Of a DNA stretch of 61,610 bases, positions 8,023-16,649 are shown piece after piece. The stretch comes from Prolixibacteraceae bacterium. GTDB lineage: Bacteria > Bacteroidota > Bacteroidia > Bacteroidales > Prolixibacteraceae. The translations under genes were made by a program, and so were the position numbers. The stretch is taken from contig DMSQ01000094.1 of NCBI GenBank assembly GCA_003457135.1, positions 39,948-101,557 of the forward strand, written 5' to 3'. Each line of letters opens with the position of its first letter. Positions within the stretch are counted from its first letter, which is position 1. The notes under the pieces are model-generated. The model was given only the letters and a program-made list of their open reading frames with translations. It ran no database searches and had not been told where the DNA came from.

Positions 8023-8968
8023 ATCCCTTCCTCGGTTTCTTATTTCGCAGATAAACAATTTGTCCTTCAGCAGGTTCGTCTCCGGCGTCCATTCGGTTTC
8101 GGCGAAGCAATGGCTTTAATTTGATGGCATACCTTTGTGAAATATAGTGCATGGTATCGCCATAATCTGTTACATGTTGTTTTCGCTGACGGTTGGCCTT
8201 TTTATATTTCGACGAAAGGTACAGTATTTCATTGACCCTTGGTTGTCTTCCTTTTTCAAAGTCGTTGTAGGTGTATATCTCCCAATCTTTAAGCTTGAGT
8301 TCTTTGGTCAGACTTTCATAGGTGTCTCCTTCATTCACAACAATTGTACGCAATCCGTTCCGTACCTCAATTTTGTGTTTCGAATTGGTTCTACCTAAAG
8401 CTGAACCAATTTGTACAGATTTGGCTGATTCCTGCTTAATTAATGCCAATTGCCGGTTGTCTCTATATTCGTCGTACATGGAAAGCTTAAAATCTTCTAT
8501 AATTTTAATCAGTCGCTGGGCGTAAGTCGGATCAGTGGCGTAACCCGCTTTTTTTAATCCGTGAGCCCAGCCAACATAGTCTTTCGTGTCAAGTTGAAAA
8601 AGGAAATTATACCGGTCACTGTTCATGAGGAAATTAGAGTGGTCGATGTATGAAGCTTCAGCATGGGCATACTTCCGGAAACACTCTTGTTTGGCATCAT
8701 CGTCGTGGTAAATTTTCTTCCCTTTCCATTCGGCCTTACATTTAATTCCGAAATGGTTATTTCCCTCAGTTGCCAGACGGCTATTGCCATTTTGTGACTC
8801 CCAACAACCCTGGGCCAGGGTAATACTGGCCGGAATACCACTGCGTTCCATCTCCGAAATGGCCAGTTTATAAAATTTTTGAATGTATTCTTCTCTTGTT
8901 TGCTGCTTTTGTGCAAAGCCTGAAGTAACCCATAAAAGCGTAAGATTGAGCAGGATATATTTGAGCAT
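8021..8968 (-). CDS. Secreted GH73-type glucosaminidase with two LysM domains
   Basis: 315 residues with an N-terminal signal peptide (about 1-20). The GH73/FlgJ-like domain spans about 25-170: ASITLAQGCWESQNG places a likely catalytic E57, and NNHFGIKC and WAHGLKKAGYATDPTYA are typical downstream motifs. Two LysM domains follow (about 207-255 and 262-310), which bind peptidoglycan. It should cleave N-acetylglucosaminyl bonds of peptidoglycan in the periplasm or at the surface during growth or separation. A -7 box lies at 8991-8998. The C-terminus ends at a family 4 repeat. Confidence 0.92.
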   Translation of the reverse strand: MLKYILLNLTLLWVTSGFAQKQQTREEYIQKFYKLAISEMERSGIPASITLAQGCWESQNGNSRLATEGNNHFGIKCKAEWKGKKIYHDDDAKQECFRKYAHAEASYIDHSNFLMNSDRYNFLFQLDTKDYVGWAHGLKKAGYATDPTYAQRLIKIIEDFKLSMYDEYRDNRQLALIKQESAKSVQIGSALGRTNSKHKIEVRNGLRTIVVNEGDTYESLTKELKLKDWEIYTYNDFEKGRQPRVNEILYLSSKYKKANRQRKQHVTDYGDTMHYISQRYAIKLKPLLRRNRMDAGDEPAEGQIVYLRNKKPRKG

Positions 8969-8990
8969 AACTATCGTATGGTATGTTTCA

Positions 8991-8998
8991 CAAAAATA
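8991..8998 (-). promoter_or_regulatory. -7 box of glucosaminidase promoter
   Basis: On the minus strand this reads TATTTTTG, a full TAnnTTTG match, 23 bases before the ATG. No good -33 element was found at the usual spacing. Confidence 0.45.
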
Positions 8999-9022
8999 AG
9001 AAAATGTTGTAAGGAACGGTCA

Positions 9023-9053
9023 TTGGCAAATAACAAGTAATAACGTACATTTG
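9023..9053 (+). promoter_or_regulatory. Promoter of cdd (-33 and -7)
   Basis: TTGG at 9023-9026 and TACATTTG at 9046-9053 are separated by 19 bases. This matches the Bacteroidota TTTG-N19-TAnnTTTG arrangement better than any other site in the window. The ATG is 17 bases downstream. Confidence 0.65.
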
Positions 9054-9069
9054 GAAAAACTGTTCAAAG

Positions 9070-9576
9070 ATGAAAACGACGGAAATACGAATTATAGTAC
9101 ACGAATATCAAAACATTGATGAACTGACTGAAAATGACCAATATCTGTTGCATGAAGCCAGAAGAATAACTGAATTTGCTTATGCACCGTATTCCGGCTT
9201 TCATGTTGGGGCAGCTATTTTGCTGGGAAATGGAATGATTGTTAAGGGCAATAATCAGGAAAATTCAGCTTATCCATCCGGATTGTGTGCAGAACGGGTC
9301 GCCTTATTTTATGCAAATGCCAATTACCCTGACTCGGAGGTTAAAACAATAGCCATTTCTGCAGCTAAAAACGGTATTTTGGTCAATGATCCAATAAAGC
9401 CATGCGGTGGCTGCCGGCAAACCCTTTCCGAAGCCGAAGTCAGGTTCGGTTCTCCAATTCGAATTATCCTGGATGGTCAGGATTCCATTTTGGTACTGCA
9501 TGGCGTTGAAAGTTTGCTGCCACTAAGCTTTTCGAAGAAAGACCTGGCCTCCCCTCTGGCTGCGACAGGCAGGTAA
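9070..9576 (+). CDS. cdd: Cytidine deaminase
   Basis: 168 residues. It deaminates cytidine and deoxycytidine to uridine forms in pyrimidine salvage. Zinc ligands C73, C112 and C115 and catalytic E75 are seen in GLCAERVALF and PCGGCRQTLSE; substrate-binding FHVGAA and NQENSAYPSG are also present. The catalytic domain is complete by about residue 155. The last ten residues (LASPLAATGR) are encoded by a family 4 repeat, so the repeat has replaced or extended the native C-terminus. Confidence 0.95.
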   Translation: MKTTEIRIIVHEYQNIDELTENDQYLLHEARRITEFAYAPYSGFHVGAAILLGNGMIVKGNNQENSAYPSGLCAERVALFYANANYPDSEVKTIAISAAKNGILVNDPIKPCGGCRQTLSEAEVRFGSPIRIILDGQDSILVLHGVESLLPLSFSKKDLASPLAATGR

Positions 9577-9593
9577 TCCCACAATGGAGAGGA
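9545..9593. repeat. G/C-rich repeat (family 4), copy 3, inside cdd end
   Basis: CTGGCCTCCCCTCTGGCTGC, a short spacer, then AATGGAGAGG. It is a degenerate copy overlapping the last codons of cdd. Confidence 0.5.
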
Positions 9594-9600
9594 TTTGATG

Positions 9601-9640
9601 AAAAAAAACTCATCCGATAACTCGAAGTCATCGGATGAGT
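9601..9640 (-). terminator. Intrinsic terminator of hsp20
   Basis: CTCATCCGAT (9609-9618) pairs perfectly with ATCGGATGAG (9630-9639). On the minus strand the stem is followed by a run of eight T, directly after the hsp20 stop. Confidence 0.85.
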
Positions 9641-9652
9641 ACAATTTTGAGT

Positions 9653-10084
9653 TTACTGAATCTCGATTTGTCGCACAGAGTTGTCTTTGTACTCCACCTT
9701 CTTCGGGAGTTCAATAGTCAAAATCCCGTTTTTGTGATTCGCATTAATAGCATTTACATCAACTTCATGCGGTAACGAGAATGACCGCTGGAACGAAGAG
9801 TACCTGAATTCGGAACGAACGACTTTCCCCTTTTCCTTTTCTTCCTTTTTGTCTTTCTTTTCAGAATAAACAGTCAGGGTTTCGTCTTTCAGATCAATTT
9901 TGAAATCTTCTTTTTCGAGGCCGGGAGCTGCAATTTCAATTTCGAACTTTTCGTTTGTCTCGAAAATGTTTACAGCAGGAGTTGACTTCCATGCTCCTTC
10001 TTCAATGTAGTTTGGAAGTAAATTTCCATTCAGAAATTCATCAAATAATCCTGGCAATCTTCTGGTTTTAAATACTGGTAACAT
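9653..10084 (-). CDS. Small heat-shock protein, Hsp20/alpha-crystallin family
   Basis: 143 residues. The N-terminus LPVFKTRRLPGLFDEFL precedes an alpha-crystallin domain (about 37-130) with AVNIFETNEKFEIEIAAPGL, EDFKIDLKDETLTV and the NGILTIELPK signature, then a short tail ending in the QIEIQ C-terminal motif. It is an ATP-independent holdase in the cytoplasm. A strong GGAGG Shine-Dalgarno site sits 9 bases before the ATG, which is uncommon in this window and suggests strong translation. It is monocistronic with its own terminator. Confidence 0.95.
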   Translation of the reverse strand: MLPVFKTRRLPGLFDEFLNGNLLPNYIEEGAWKSTPAVNIFETNEKFEIEIAAPGLEKEDFKIDLKDETLTVYSEKKDKKEEKEKGKVVRSEFRYSSFQRSFSLPHEVDVNAINANHKNGILTIELPKKVEYKDNSVRQIEIQ

Positions 10085-10363
10085 AGTTTTATTCCTCCAT
10101 TTTTTAATTATACAAATGTGTTCTTTCTTGTTTTCGTGAAGGGTATTTCAAACAGAATGCCAATAGTTATATGACTGATTAGTAATGTCATAATATCATT
10201 TTTAATGTCAATATTTCTGAGTACATAAATTGAGAAATGACATTTTTTCCGGAATAGCAATGCCTGCAGAATTTTAGAAACTTTGGAGATATAACGGCAT
10301 CGTTGAAAAAGGCTAAAAACACTTTTTTAGTGTAGAAATTTTAATTCGAATCATTAAAAATCC

Positions 10364-10371
10364 TACATTTG
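10364..10371 (+). promoter_or_regulatory. -7 box upstream of the TPP riboswitch
   Basis: TACATTTG matches TAnnTTTG and lies about 20 bases before the riboswitch begins, which is where the transcript should start. Confidence 0.5.
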
Positions 10372-10387
10372 CCGCATCAATTTACGC

Positions 10388-10478
10388 AATGGGGTGCCTT
10401 CCTGACTAAAGTCGGGGTAATTACAGGCTGAGATCACACCCACCGAACCTGATACGGATAATGCCGGCGAAGGGATGG
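10388..10478 (+). ncRNA. TPP (THI-element) riboswitch
   Basis: GGGGTGCC opens the P1/P2 region. The invariant CTGAGAT box (from 10438) and ACCCACCGAACCTGATA follow, then the GGATAATGCCGGCGAAGGGA segment that closes the fold. This is the canonical thiamine-pyrophosphate sensing aptamer. It lies 54 bases before the TonB-dependent receptor ATG. Ligand binding is expected to reduce expression; no clear terminator hairpin lies between it and the gene, so control of translation is more likely. Confidence 0.96.
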
Positions 10479-10532
10479 CGAAAGGGACTTACTTACCTCA
10501 TTGGTTATTTATTAACCATTTAAAAAACAAGA

Positions 10533-12977
10533 ATGAAACGGATTTATTTGACATTGCTTTTGCAATGTGCAGTGTACCTGGCAATCGCCCAATTTACACT
10601 GAAAGGAACAGTTAAAAATGAAACAGGCGAAAAGCTGACTGGAGCTAACCTCATAATTTCGGACAGCTTCAACGTCACTACCACCGATGTAGATGGAATG
10701 TTTCAATTTAATAACCTGAATGCCGGAAATTATCAACTGGCTATTTCTTACGTCGGCTTTGAAAAACAAACCCTGGAGGTCAAACTTACCGGTGATCAAA
10801 CCCTGAACATTATCCTGAAGCAAGTTTCCTTTATGACCGAAGAAATACTGATCTCGGCCAACCGGGTGAAAGAAAAAACTCCGGTTGCCTTCACAACTGT
10901 TGAAAAAACAGAAATCAGGAATAACAATCTGGGGCAGGATATTCCATATCTGCTTGGATTTACGCCTTCGTTTGTCGCCACTTCAGATGCCGGAACAGGA
11001 GTGGGTTATACCAGTTTCAGGATTCGTGGAACCGACATGAACCGCATCAATGTGACTGTAAACGGAATCCCGATGAACGATGCCGAATCGCACGGTACCT
11101 GGTGGGTGGATATTCCCGATCTGGCCTCATCAACCGATAACATCCAGGTGCAGCGTGGCGTAGGTACTTCAACCAATGGCGCCGCAGCTTTTGGGGCCAC
11201 AATTAATCTGCAAACCTCCACGATTAATAAAGACGCTTCGGCCGAATACAGTGCTTCTGTCGGTTCATTTGGAACAATAAAAAATACAGTCGGGGTGAGT
11301 TCCGGACTGATAAAAGAGAAATTTTCGTTCGATGCCCGCTTATCAAAGGTCAGTTCCGATGGTTTTATTGACCGTGCTTCGTCTGACCTGAAATCCTTTT
11401 TTGTTTCCGGAGGATATTTTACGGCAAATTCGATCCTTAAAATCAATATTTTTTCAGGATTGGAAGAAACTTATCAGGCGTGGAATGGAGTGCCTTCGGT
11501 TCGTTTGAACAACGATTTGGCCGGTATGCAACGCTATGCCGACCATTGGCTCTATTCGCAGAAACAAGTGGATGAGATGGTTAATTCCGATAACCGCACT
11601 TACAATATGTACACCTATGAAAATGAGGTTGATCATTATCAGCAGGATCATTACCAGTTGTTGTTTTCGCACCAGTTCAATCAGGCTTTAAACCTGAATG
11701 CCAGCTTGTTTTACACTTCCGGGGCTGGTTACTACGAACAATCAAAGGAAGATCAGAAACTTTCGGATTACCTGATCACTCCTCCTGTTTATGGTGGCGA
11801 AACCATTAAAAGGTCGGATTTAATTCGCCGGAAATGGCTCGGTAATGATTTCTATGGAATGACCTTTTCGGTTAACAGGAAACAGGAAATCCGCGAATTT
11901 ACCTTTGGCGGCGGGTACAATGTTTATGACGGTAATCATTTTGGAAAAGTTATCTGGATGCGCAATGCCGGAAATTCAGATTTGAACCATGAATGGTACC
12001 GCGGAACAGGACTCAAGAAAGACCTGAACCTTTATGCCAAATACAATTACGAACTGACCGAAAACCTGAATCTGTTTGCTGATTTGCAGTTCCGAAAAAT
12101 TGATTACCAGATTGATGGGACCGATGATGATTTGCGCGAACTGAAACAATCGCACAAATTTGAGTTTTTCAATCCTAAAGTTGGTATTTATTATCAGTTA
12201 AGCGATAAACAAAACCTGTATGTCAACTTTGCCCGCGCCAACCGCGAACCCAACCGCGACAATTATGTGGATGCTGATCCCGAAGGAAAACAACCTGAAT
12301 TTGAAACGCTTAACGACTTCGAATTAGGTTACAAATATAACAACAGCCGCCTGGCTTTGGGAGTGAATGCCTATTACATGATGTACCAGAACCAGTTAAT
12401 CCTTACCGGTGAAATCAATGATGTGGGCGCTCCGGTCATGACCAATGTTGACAACAGTTACCGCGCCGGGCTGGAAATCATGGCCGGTTTGAAGTTTACA
12501 GAAAAACTGAAATGGGATGTTAACCTGACACTCAGTAAAAACAAGATCAAAGATTTTACCGATTTTGTTGATGACTGGGACAATGGCGGACAAATTGAAA
12601 CCAAACTGGGAACCACCGACCTGGCCTTTTCTCCGGAACTGATTGCCAACAGCCAGCTTAGCTGGAAGGCTGTCAAAGGTTTAAACATTAGTCTGCAATC
12701 ATATTCGGTGAGCAAACAATACATCGACAATACTTCAAGCAACGACCGGAAAATGAAAGGTTATTTCTTAAACAACCTGAAATTTACATATAGCGTTAAT
12801 CAGAAATTTGCTAAAGAACTTAACCTGCATCTGATGGTAAACAACTTGTTCGACACCAAATACGAAAGCAATGCCTGGGTTTATTCTTATGTTTTGGAAG
12901 GTGAGCGATATGCGATGGACGGCTATTTCCCTCAGGCCGGCATCAATTTTATGGCTGGACTGGATATTAAGTTCTAA
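10533..12977 (+). CDS. TonB-dependent receptor, predicted thiamine/TPP importer
   Basis: 814 residues. A signal peptide (1-19) is followed by a carboxypeptidase-regulatory-like domain (about 22-97), a plug domain (about 115-230: FRIRGTDMNRINVTVNGIPM, VQRGVGTSTNGAAAFGATIN) and a 22-strand-type barrel ending LDIKF with a terminal Phe. It sits in the outer membrane and uses TonB energy. The TPP riboswitch in its leader predicts thiamine or TPP as substrate, as in thiamine transporters described in Bacteroides. No inner-membrane PnuT or thiamine kinase gene is adjacent, so that step is encoded elsewhere. Confidence 0.93.
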   Translation: MKRIYLTLLLQCAVYLAIAQFTLKGTVKNETGEKLTGANLIISDSFNVTTTDVDGMFQFNNLNAGNYQLAISYVGFEKQTLEVKLTGDQTLNIILKQVSFMTEEILISANRVKEKTPVAFTTVEKTEIRNNNLGQDIPYLLGFTPSFVATSDAGTGVGYTSFRIRGTDMNRINVTVNGIPMNDAESHGTWWVDIPDLASSTDNIQVQRGVGTSTNGAAAFGATINLQTSTINKDASAEYSASVGSFGTIKNTVGVSSGLIKEKFSFDARLSKVSSDGFIDRASSDLKSFFVSGGYFTANSILKINIFSGLEETYQAWNGVPSVRLNNDLAGMQRYADHWLYSQKQVDEMVNSDNRTYNMYTYENEVDHYQQDHYQLLFSHQFNQALNLNASLFYTSGAGYYEQSKEDQKLSDYLITPPVYGGETIKRSDLIRRKWLGNDFYGMTFSVNRKQEIREFTFGGGYNVYDGNHFGKVIWMRNAGNSDLNHEWYRGTGLKKDLNLYAKYNYELTENLNLFADLQFRKIDYQIDGTDDDLRELKQSHKFEFFNPKVGIYYQLSDKQNLYVNFARANREPNRDNYVDADPEGKQPEFETLNDFELGYKYNNSRLALGVNAYYMMYQNQLILTGEINDVGAPVMTNVDNSYRAGLEIMAGLKFTEKLKWDVNLTLSKNKIKDFTDFVDDWDNGGQIETKLGTTDLAFSPELIANSQLSWKAVKGLNISLQSYSVSKQYIDNTSSNDRKMKGYFLNNLKFTYSVNQKFAKELNLHLMVNNLFDTKYESNAWVYSYVLEGERYAMDGYFPQAGINFMAGLDIKF

Positions 12978-12984
12978 GAATAAA

Positions 12985-13152
12985 GTGATCAGTGGTCAGT
13001 CGCAGTTTTCAGAATGTATCCCGAATTTTGTCGCTTGAAGCGAAATTTGGTAACTGAATGCTTCCTTGTTACGGGTTACGAGTTTCGGGCTTCCCGGAAC
13101 TCGTAACCCGTAACATTTTCACTGCTAACTGTGACTGACCACTGACCACTGT
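12985..13152. repeat. Composite palindrome: family 2 arms around a family 3 hairpin
   Basis: AGTGATCAGTGGTCAGTCGC at the left and ACTGTGACTGACCACTGACC at the right are inverted. Between them, 13068-13089 pairs with 13093-13114 (GTTACGGGTTACGAGTTTCG against its inverse) with one mismatch and a 3-base loop. The block fills the space between the convergent receptor and xseB genes and could act as a bidirectional terminator. Confidence 0.75.
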
Positions 13153-13153
13153 T

Positions 13154-13354
13154 TTACGGATTCATATCCTTCAAAATTTTCTCTACCTCTTCCTCAGTTT
13201 TGTGCAGTTTGTCTTTGCAGATGGTGATCAGGGCCGAAACACGGCTAACCTGTTCAGCCAGTTCGTCCACGTCGAGTTCTTCGTTTTCAATCTTTTCCAG
13301 AATTTCTTCGATTTCTGTAATTGCTTCTTTGTAAGTTACTTTTTTCGTTGCCAT
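13154..13354 (-). CDS. xseB: Exonuclease VII small subunit
   Basis: 66 residues from MATKKVTYKE at 13354. The upstream in-frame ATG at 13390 would add 12 residues encoded by repeat sequence and is rejected. The protein is a short helical coiled coil (YKEAITEIEEILEKIENEEL then KLHKTEEEVEKIL), as expected. It assembles in several copies with XseA to degrade single-stranded DNA. It follows xseA on the same strand, separated by repeat families 3 and 5. Confidence 0.92.
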   Translation of the reverse strand: MATKKVTYKEAITEIEEILEKIENEELDVDELAEQVSRVSALITICKDKLHKTEEEVEKILKDMNP

Positions 13355-13359
13355 ATTTT

Positions 13360-13452
13360 TGGAGTTACGAGTTTCGTGTTGCGGGTTCAATATTTACTTG
13401 TTTCTTGTTTCTTATTGGATATTCGAAATTGATTATTGGATATTGGATATTT
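13360..13452. repeat. Stutter repeats (families 3 and 5) between xseA and xseB
   Basis: GAGTTACGAGTTTCGTGTTG (family 3) is followed by TTTCTTGTTTCTT and by GATTATTGGATATTGGATAT. The last part overlaps the xseA 3' end, encoding its final residues KISNIQ. Confidence 0.6.
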
Positions 13453-14884
13453 TTTCAACTTTACTTTCAACCGTCCCATCACTAAGTCTCGTTTCAATCC
13501 GGTCGCCTTCTTTTACCTGTTTAACCGATTTTACGATTTTTCCGTTCATCATCGTTAGGGAATAGCCCCGTTTCAGAATGTTCTGCGGATCAACTAAACG
13601 TAGCTTTTCCTGAATGGAATTCAGATTTTTCTTTTCATTGCGGATTTGATCGGAGGCCTGGATTTTAACCAGATGCTGAAACTGATTCAGGAGGTTTTTA
13701 TTCTTTAATACCTGTTCACGGAAAATGTAATTCAATTTATTTCCGGAGTGGTCGAGCAGATGTGTTTGTCCTGTGACAAAACGGCTGGTAAGATTTTTAG
13801 CTCCTACCATCAGTTTTTTCAATTCCGACTGCTGATCTTTCAGGAATGACCCGGTTCTGTTGGCCAGGTGAATACACGCAATGCCAAGTTGGTTTTGCCG
13901 GGCAGCAATCAATTGATTGACCAAAATATTCAACTGGTCTGTCGCATCTTTCAACCGGGTCCTATGGTCTTCAAGCTGATCGGATATCAACTCTCCAAAA
14001 TGATTTTCGATTTCTTTCAATTCCTGCCAAAACCTGAGAGCTCCTGCAATCAGGAATTCGGCAACAGCGGTGGGAGTTTTCATGCGGGTGTGTGAAACCA
14101 AGTCAATTACAGTGTCATCTTTGTCGTGCCCAATGCCGGTAATTACCGGAAGCGGAAATTGTGCAACAGTAAAGGCCAGTTCATACTGATCGAAACAGGC
14201 CAGATCGAGTTGAGCGCCACCGCCACGAATAATAACCACTGCATCAAACAAATCTTCGTATTCATAAATTTGGTCAAGGGCATTCATGATGCTGCGCGGC
14301 GCTTCGCCCCCCTGCATAACTGCCGGGAACAGTTTGGTATAAAAAACAAAATGATGCGGGTTGTTATGTAATTGGTCAAGGAAATCCTGTAATCCGGCTG
14401 CCGTTGGCGATGAAATAACGGCAATTCGCTGAGGGACCAATGGCAATTCAAGTTCCTTGTTCATCTCGAATACTCCATCTTCCTGAAGCCGATGGATAAT
14501 TTCGCGGCGCTGCCTGGCCAGATCGCCCAGCGTATAAACCGGATCTATATCGCGGATATTCAGGCTGAACCCATAAACTTCGTGGTATTCAATTTTGGCT
14601 TGCAGCAATACTTTCAGGCCTTCGCCAAATGTTTGTCCGGAAGTGGTTTCGAAATAGGGGCGCAGCATCCGGAAGGTATATGACCAAATGGTGGCACGGC
14701 AACGGGCAATAACGTTGTCAGTTCCGGTTTCGGTTTCCACCAGATCGAGGTAACAATGACCACTACGGTTGACGGTCATCTCGCTGATCTCTGCTTTTAC
14801 CCAGACTGGCATTGAAAAAGTCTCTTCCAGACTACCTTTCACCCGGCTTTGTAATTCAGACAGTGTCAATTGCTGATCGCTCAT
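13433..14884 (-). CDS. xseA: Exonuclease VII large subunit
   Basis: 483 residues from MSDQQLTLSE at 14884; an upstream start at 14962 is repeat-encoded and rejected. The N-terminal OB domain (about 8-105) binds single-stranded DNA. The catalytic domain contains VISSPTAAGLQDFL, VVIIRGGGAQLDLACFD and VITGIGHDKDDTVIDLV, followed by a long coiled coil (about 280-420) and a C-terminal segment ILKRGYSLTM. It forms the processive single-strand exonuclease with XseB. Its gene lies between the T9SS subtilase and xseB, with repeat blocks at both junctions. Confidence 0.95.
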   Translation of the reverse strand: MSDQQLTLSELQSRVKGSLEETFSMPVWVKAEISEMTVNRSGHCYLDLVETETGTDNVIARCRATIWSYTFRMLRPYFETTSGQTFGEGLKVLLQAKIEYHEVYGFSLNIRDIDPVYTLGDLARQRREIIHRLQEDGVFEMNKELELPLVPQRIAVISSPTAAGLQDFLDQLHNNPHHFVFYTKLFPAVMQGGEAPRSIMNALDQIYEYEDLFDAVVIIRGGGAQLDLACFDQYELAFTVAQFPLPVITGIGHDKDDTVIDLVSHTRMKTPTAVAEFLIAGALRFWQELKEIENHFGELISDQLEDHRTRLKDATDQLNILVNQLIAARQNQLGIACIHLANRTGSFLKDQQSELKKLMVGAKNLTSRFVTGQTHLLDHSGNKLNYIFREQVLKNKNLLNQFQHLVKIQASDQIRNEKKNLNSIQEKLRLVDPQNILKRGYSLTMMNGKIVKSVKQVKEGDRIETRLSDGTVESKVEKISNIQ

Positions 14885-14889
14885 ATTTT

Positions 14890-14961
14890 TTGTTTCAAGT
14901 TGCGGGATACGAGTTTCGGGTTTCAGGTTGTCCCGCAACTCGTAACCCGCAACCCGTAACA
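14890..14961. repeat. Family 3 palindromic stutter upstream of xseA
   Basis: GTTGCGGGATACGAGTTTCG faces CCCGCAACTCGTAACCCGCA in inverted orientation. The repeat ends about 5 bases before the xseA start codon, so the mRNA leader can fold into a strong hairpin. Confidence 0.7.
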
Positions 14962-14993
14962 TTATTTTCTGCCACTGAACACCGGAAACTTTA

Positions 14994-16640
14994 TCATCGC
15001 ACCGTCTTAATCAATTTAAATTGTTCCTCTTTTTCTCCTGAACGAATACGCATAATCAGAATTCCTTCAGGCAAGTTTGCCAGATTATTCAGAATAATGT
15101 TATTACCGGCGCTGAAAGAAGTATGCCATACCAAAATTCCCTGAAGGTTATAAATGCTGACCAAACAGGGTTGGGCAGAGTTTGGAGTGGCGTTCTGAAG
15201 CAGGAGGTAATCACTAAACGGATTCGGTAAAACCAACCATGAGTTTTTTAAAGCCAGGTTTTGCGCACTATTCACTTTCAGGTATTTATCTGCTTTTCCG
15301 AAATCAGGAATGCCAAAGCCCAGCAACGAATCGGGTTTGCTGTATTGGTGTGCGCTCTGTTCTATGGCCATTTTTACCTGTTTTACGTTTGCATAAGGAT
15401 TAGCTTGAAGCAAACAGGCGCCCATTCCGGCCAAAACAGGTGACGAGAAAGATGTTCCGCTCGAATAACCCAAATTCCCGCTACTTGTTACCAGATAGGT
15501 TGACCAGCCAACCGCTGCCACATTAGGTTTTATTGCTCCTCCGAAAGCAGGGCCATAAGAACTGAATGCAGCACGAAATCCGTTTTTATCAACTGCTGCC
15601 ACAGCAATTACATTTTCGCCATCTGAGGGAGCTATAATTTTTTTCCACAAATTGGTTCCTTCGTTACCGGCACTGCAAAAAACCAGAATGCCTTTTCGGA
15701 AAGCCATGTTGGCGCCCTGAGTTACGCGGGTAGTTTTCCCGTTGAGGTCGGAATACGGATGGCTCATTTTGGTATCATCAAACGAATAATAACCCAACGA
15801 TGAATTGATGACATCTAATCCCAAACTATCGGCCAACTCTGCGGCAGCAACCCAGTTGTCTTCTTCAATCAGGTATTCGGTGATCACATCTTCCGAACGG
15901 AAAAGGTAATAGGATGCATCTGGGGCGGTACCAATCAGTAATCCGGGAACGTTGCCGCCCATGCACGAAAGAACGCTCATTCCGTGGGTATGTTGCTGGT
16001 AAAAATCTGATCTGGGATCCACAAAATCTCGGGTTCCCAGAATGCGTTTGTTAGTGCGTAGGCTATCGAAAGCCTCTATCTGGTTCACATGCCAGAACCC
16101 GGCATCCAGTACTGCAATCTGAATTCCTTTTCCCCTGAATCCCTGGCCATGCAGGTACTGACCATTCAATTGCGTTAACTGGCTGATGGAAGGCCCATAA
16201 GTTGCCGGGCCAATGTCAGTTTGCAGTTCATCTTCATTGAATTTGTTTTTTACTGACTTTAATACATTTGCAGGACGTGTATATTGTACGGAAGCCACAA
16301 ACGGAAGAGCCGCAATTTTTCTGATTTGTGTAGTGTCTGCAATTCTTACAGTGACTCCATTCAGCCATTTGGAGGTATGAAAAATTTCCAATCCTCTTTT
16401 TTTCAGGGTATCGAGATACACCGGGGATATTGGCAGGTCGGTTTCATCAATGGCAATATGTTGCCTGATGCGCCTGTTAATGGCCCGTTGTGACAGGAAA
16501 ACTTCTGGTTGGCTGATCTGGTAAGGCGTTCCTTTCTTATCTTTCAGTTGCACCCAATAGTAACTTTTGGGAGTACTTTGTGCAAACGAAATGAATTCGA
16601 ACAGTAAAAAAATCCATAAAACAATCAGTTTTGTCTTCAT
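14994..16640 (-). CDS. Secreted S8 (subtilisin-like) serine protease with T9SS sorting domain
   Basis: 548 residues with a signal peptide (1-21). A pro-region covers about 22-140. The catalytic triad is D179 (IAVLDAGFWH), H219 (QHTHGMSV) and S397 (SSGTSFSSP), with the oxyanion Asn region FCSAGNEG. The C-terminal ~80 residues form a type A T9SS sorting domain (LVLPNPFSDYLLLQ, ending EEQFKLIKTV), so the enzyme is exported and probably surface-attached. It follows the YwqK-like gene by 9 bases, so the two are likely one operon. Confidence 0.93.
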   Translation of the reverse strand: MKTKLIVLWIFLLFEFISFAQSTPKSYYWVQLKDKKGTPYQISQPEVFLSQRAINRRIRQHIAIDETDLPISPVYLDTLKKRGLEIFHTSKWLNGVTVRIADTTQIRKIAALPFVASVQYTRPANVLKSVKNKFNEDELQTDIGPATYGPSISQLTQLNGQYLHGQGFRGKGIQIAVLDAGFWHVNQIEAFDSLRTNKRILGTRDFVDPRSDFYQQHTHGMSVLSCMGGNVPGLLIGTAPDASYYLFRSEDVITEYLIEEDNWVAAAELADSLGLDVINSSLGYYSFDDTKMSHPYSDLNGKTTRVTQGANMAFRKGILVFCSAGNEGTNLWKKIIAPSDGENVIAVAAVDKNGFRAAFSSYGPAFGGAIKPNVAAVGWSTYLVTSSGNLGYSSGTSFSSPVLAGMGACLLQANPYANVKQVKMAIEQSAHQYSKPDSLLGFGIPDFGKADKYLKVNSAQNLALKNSWLVLPNPFSDYLLLQNATPNSAQPCLVSIYNLQGILVWHTSFSAGNNIILNNLANLPEGILIMRIRSGEKEEQFKLIKTVR

Positions 16641-16649
16641 ATAATTTGC

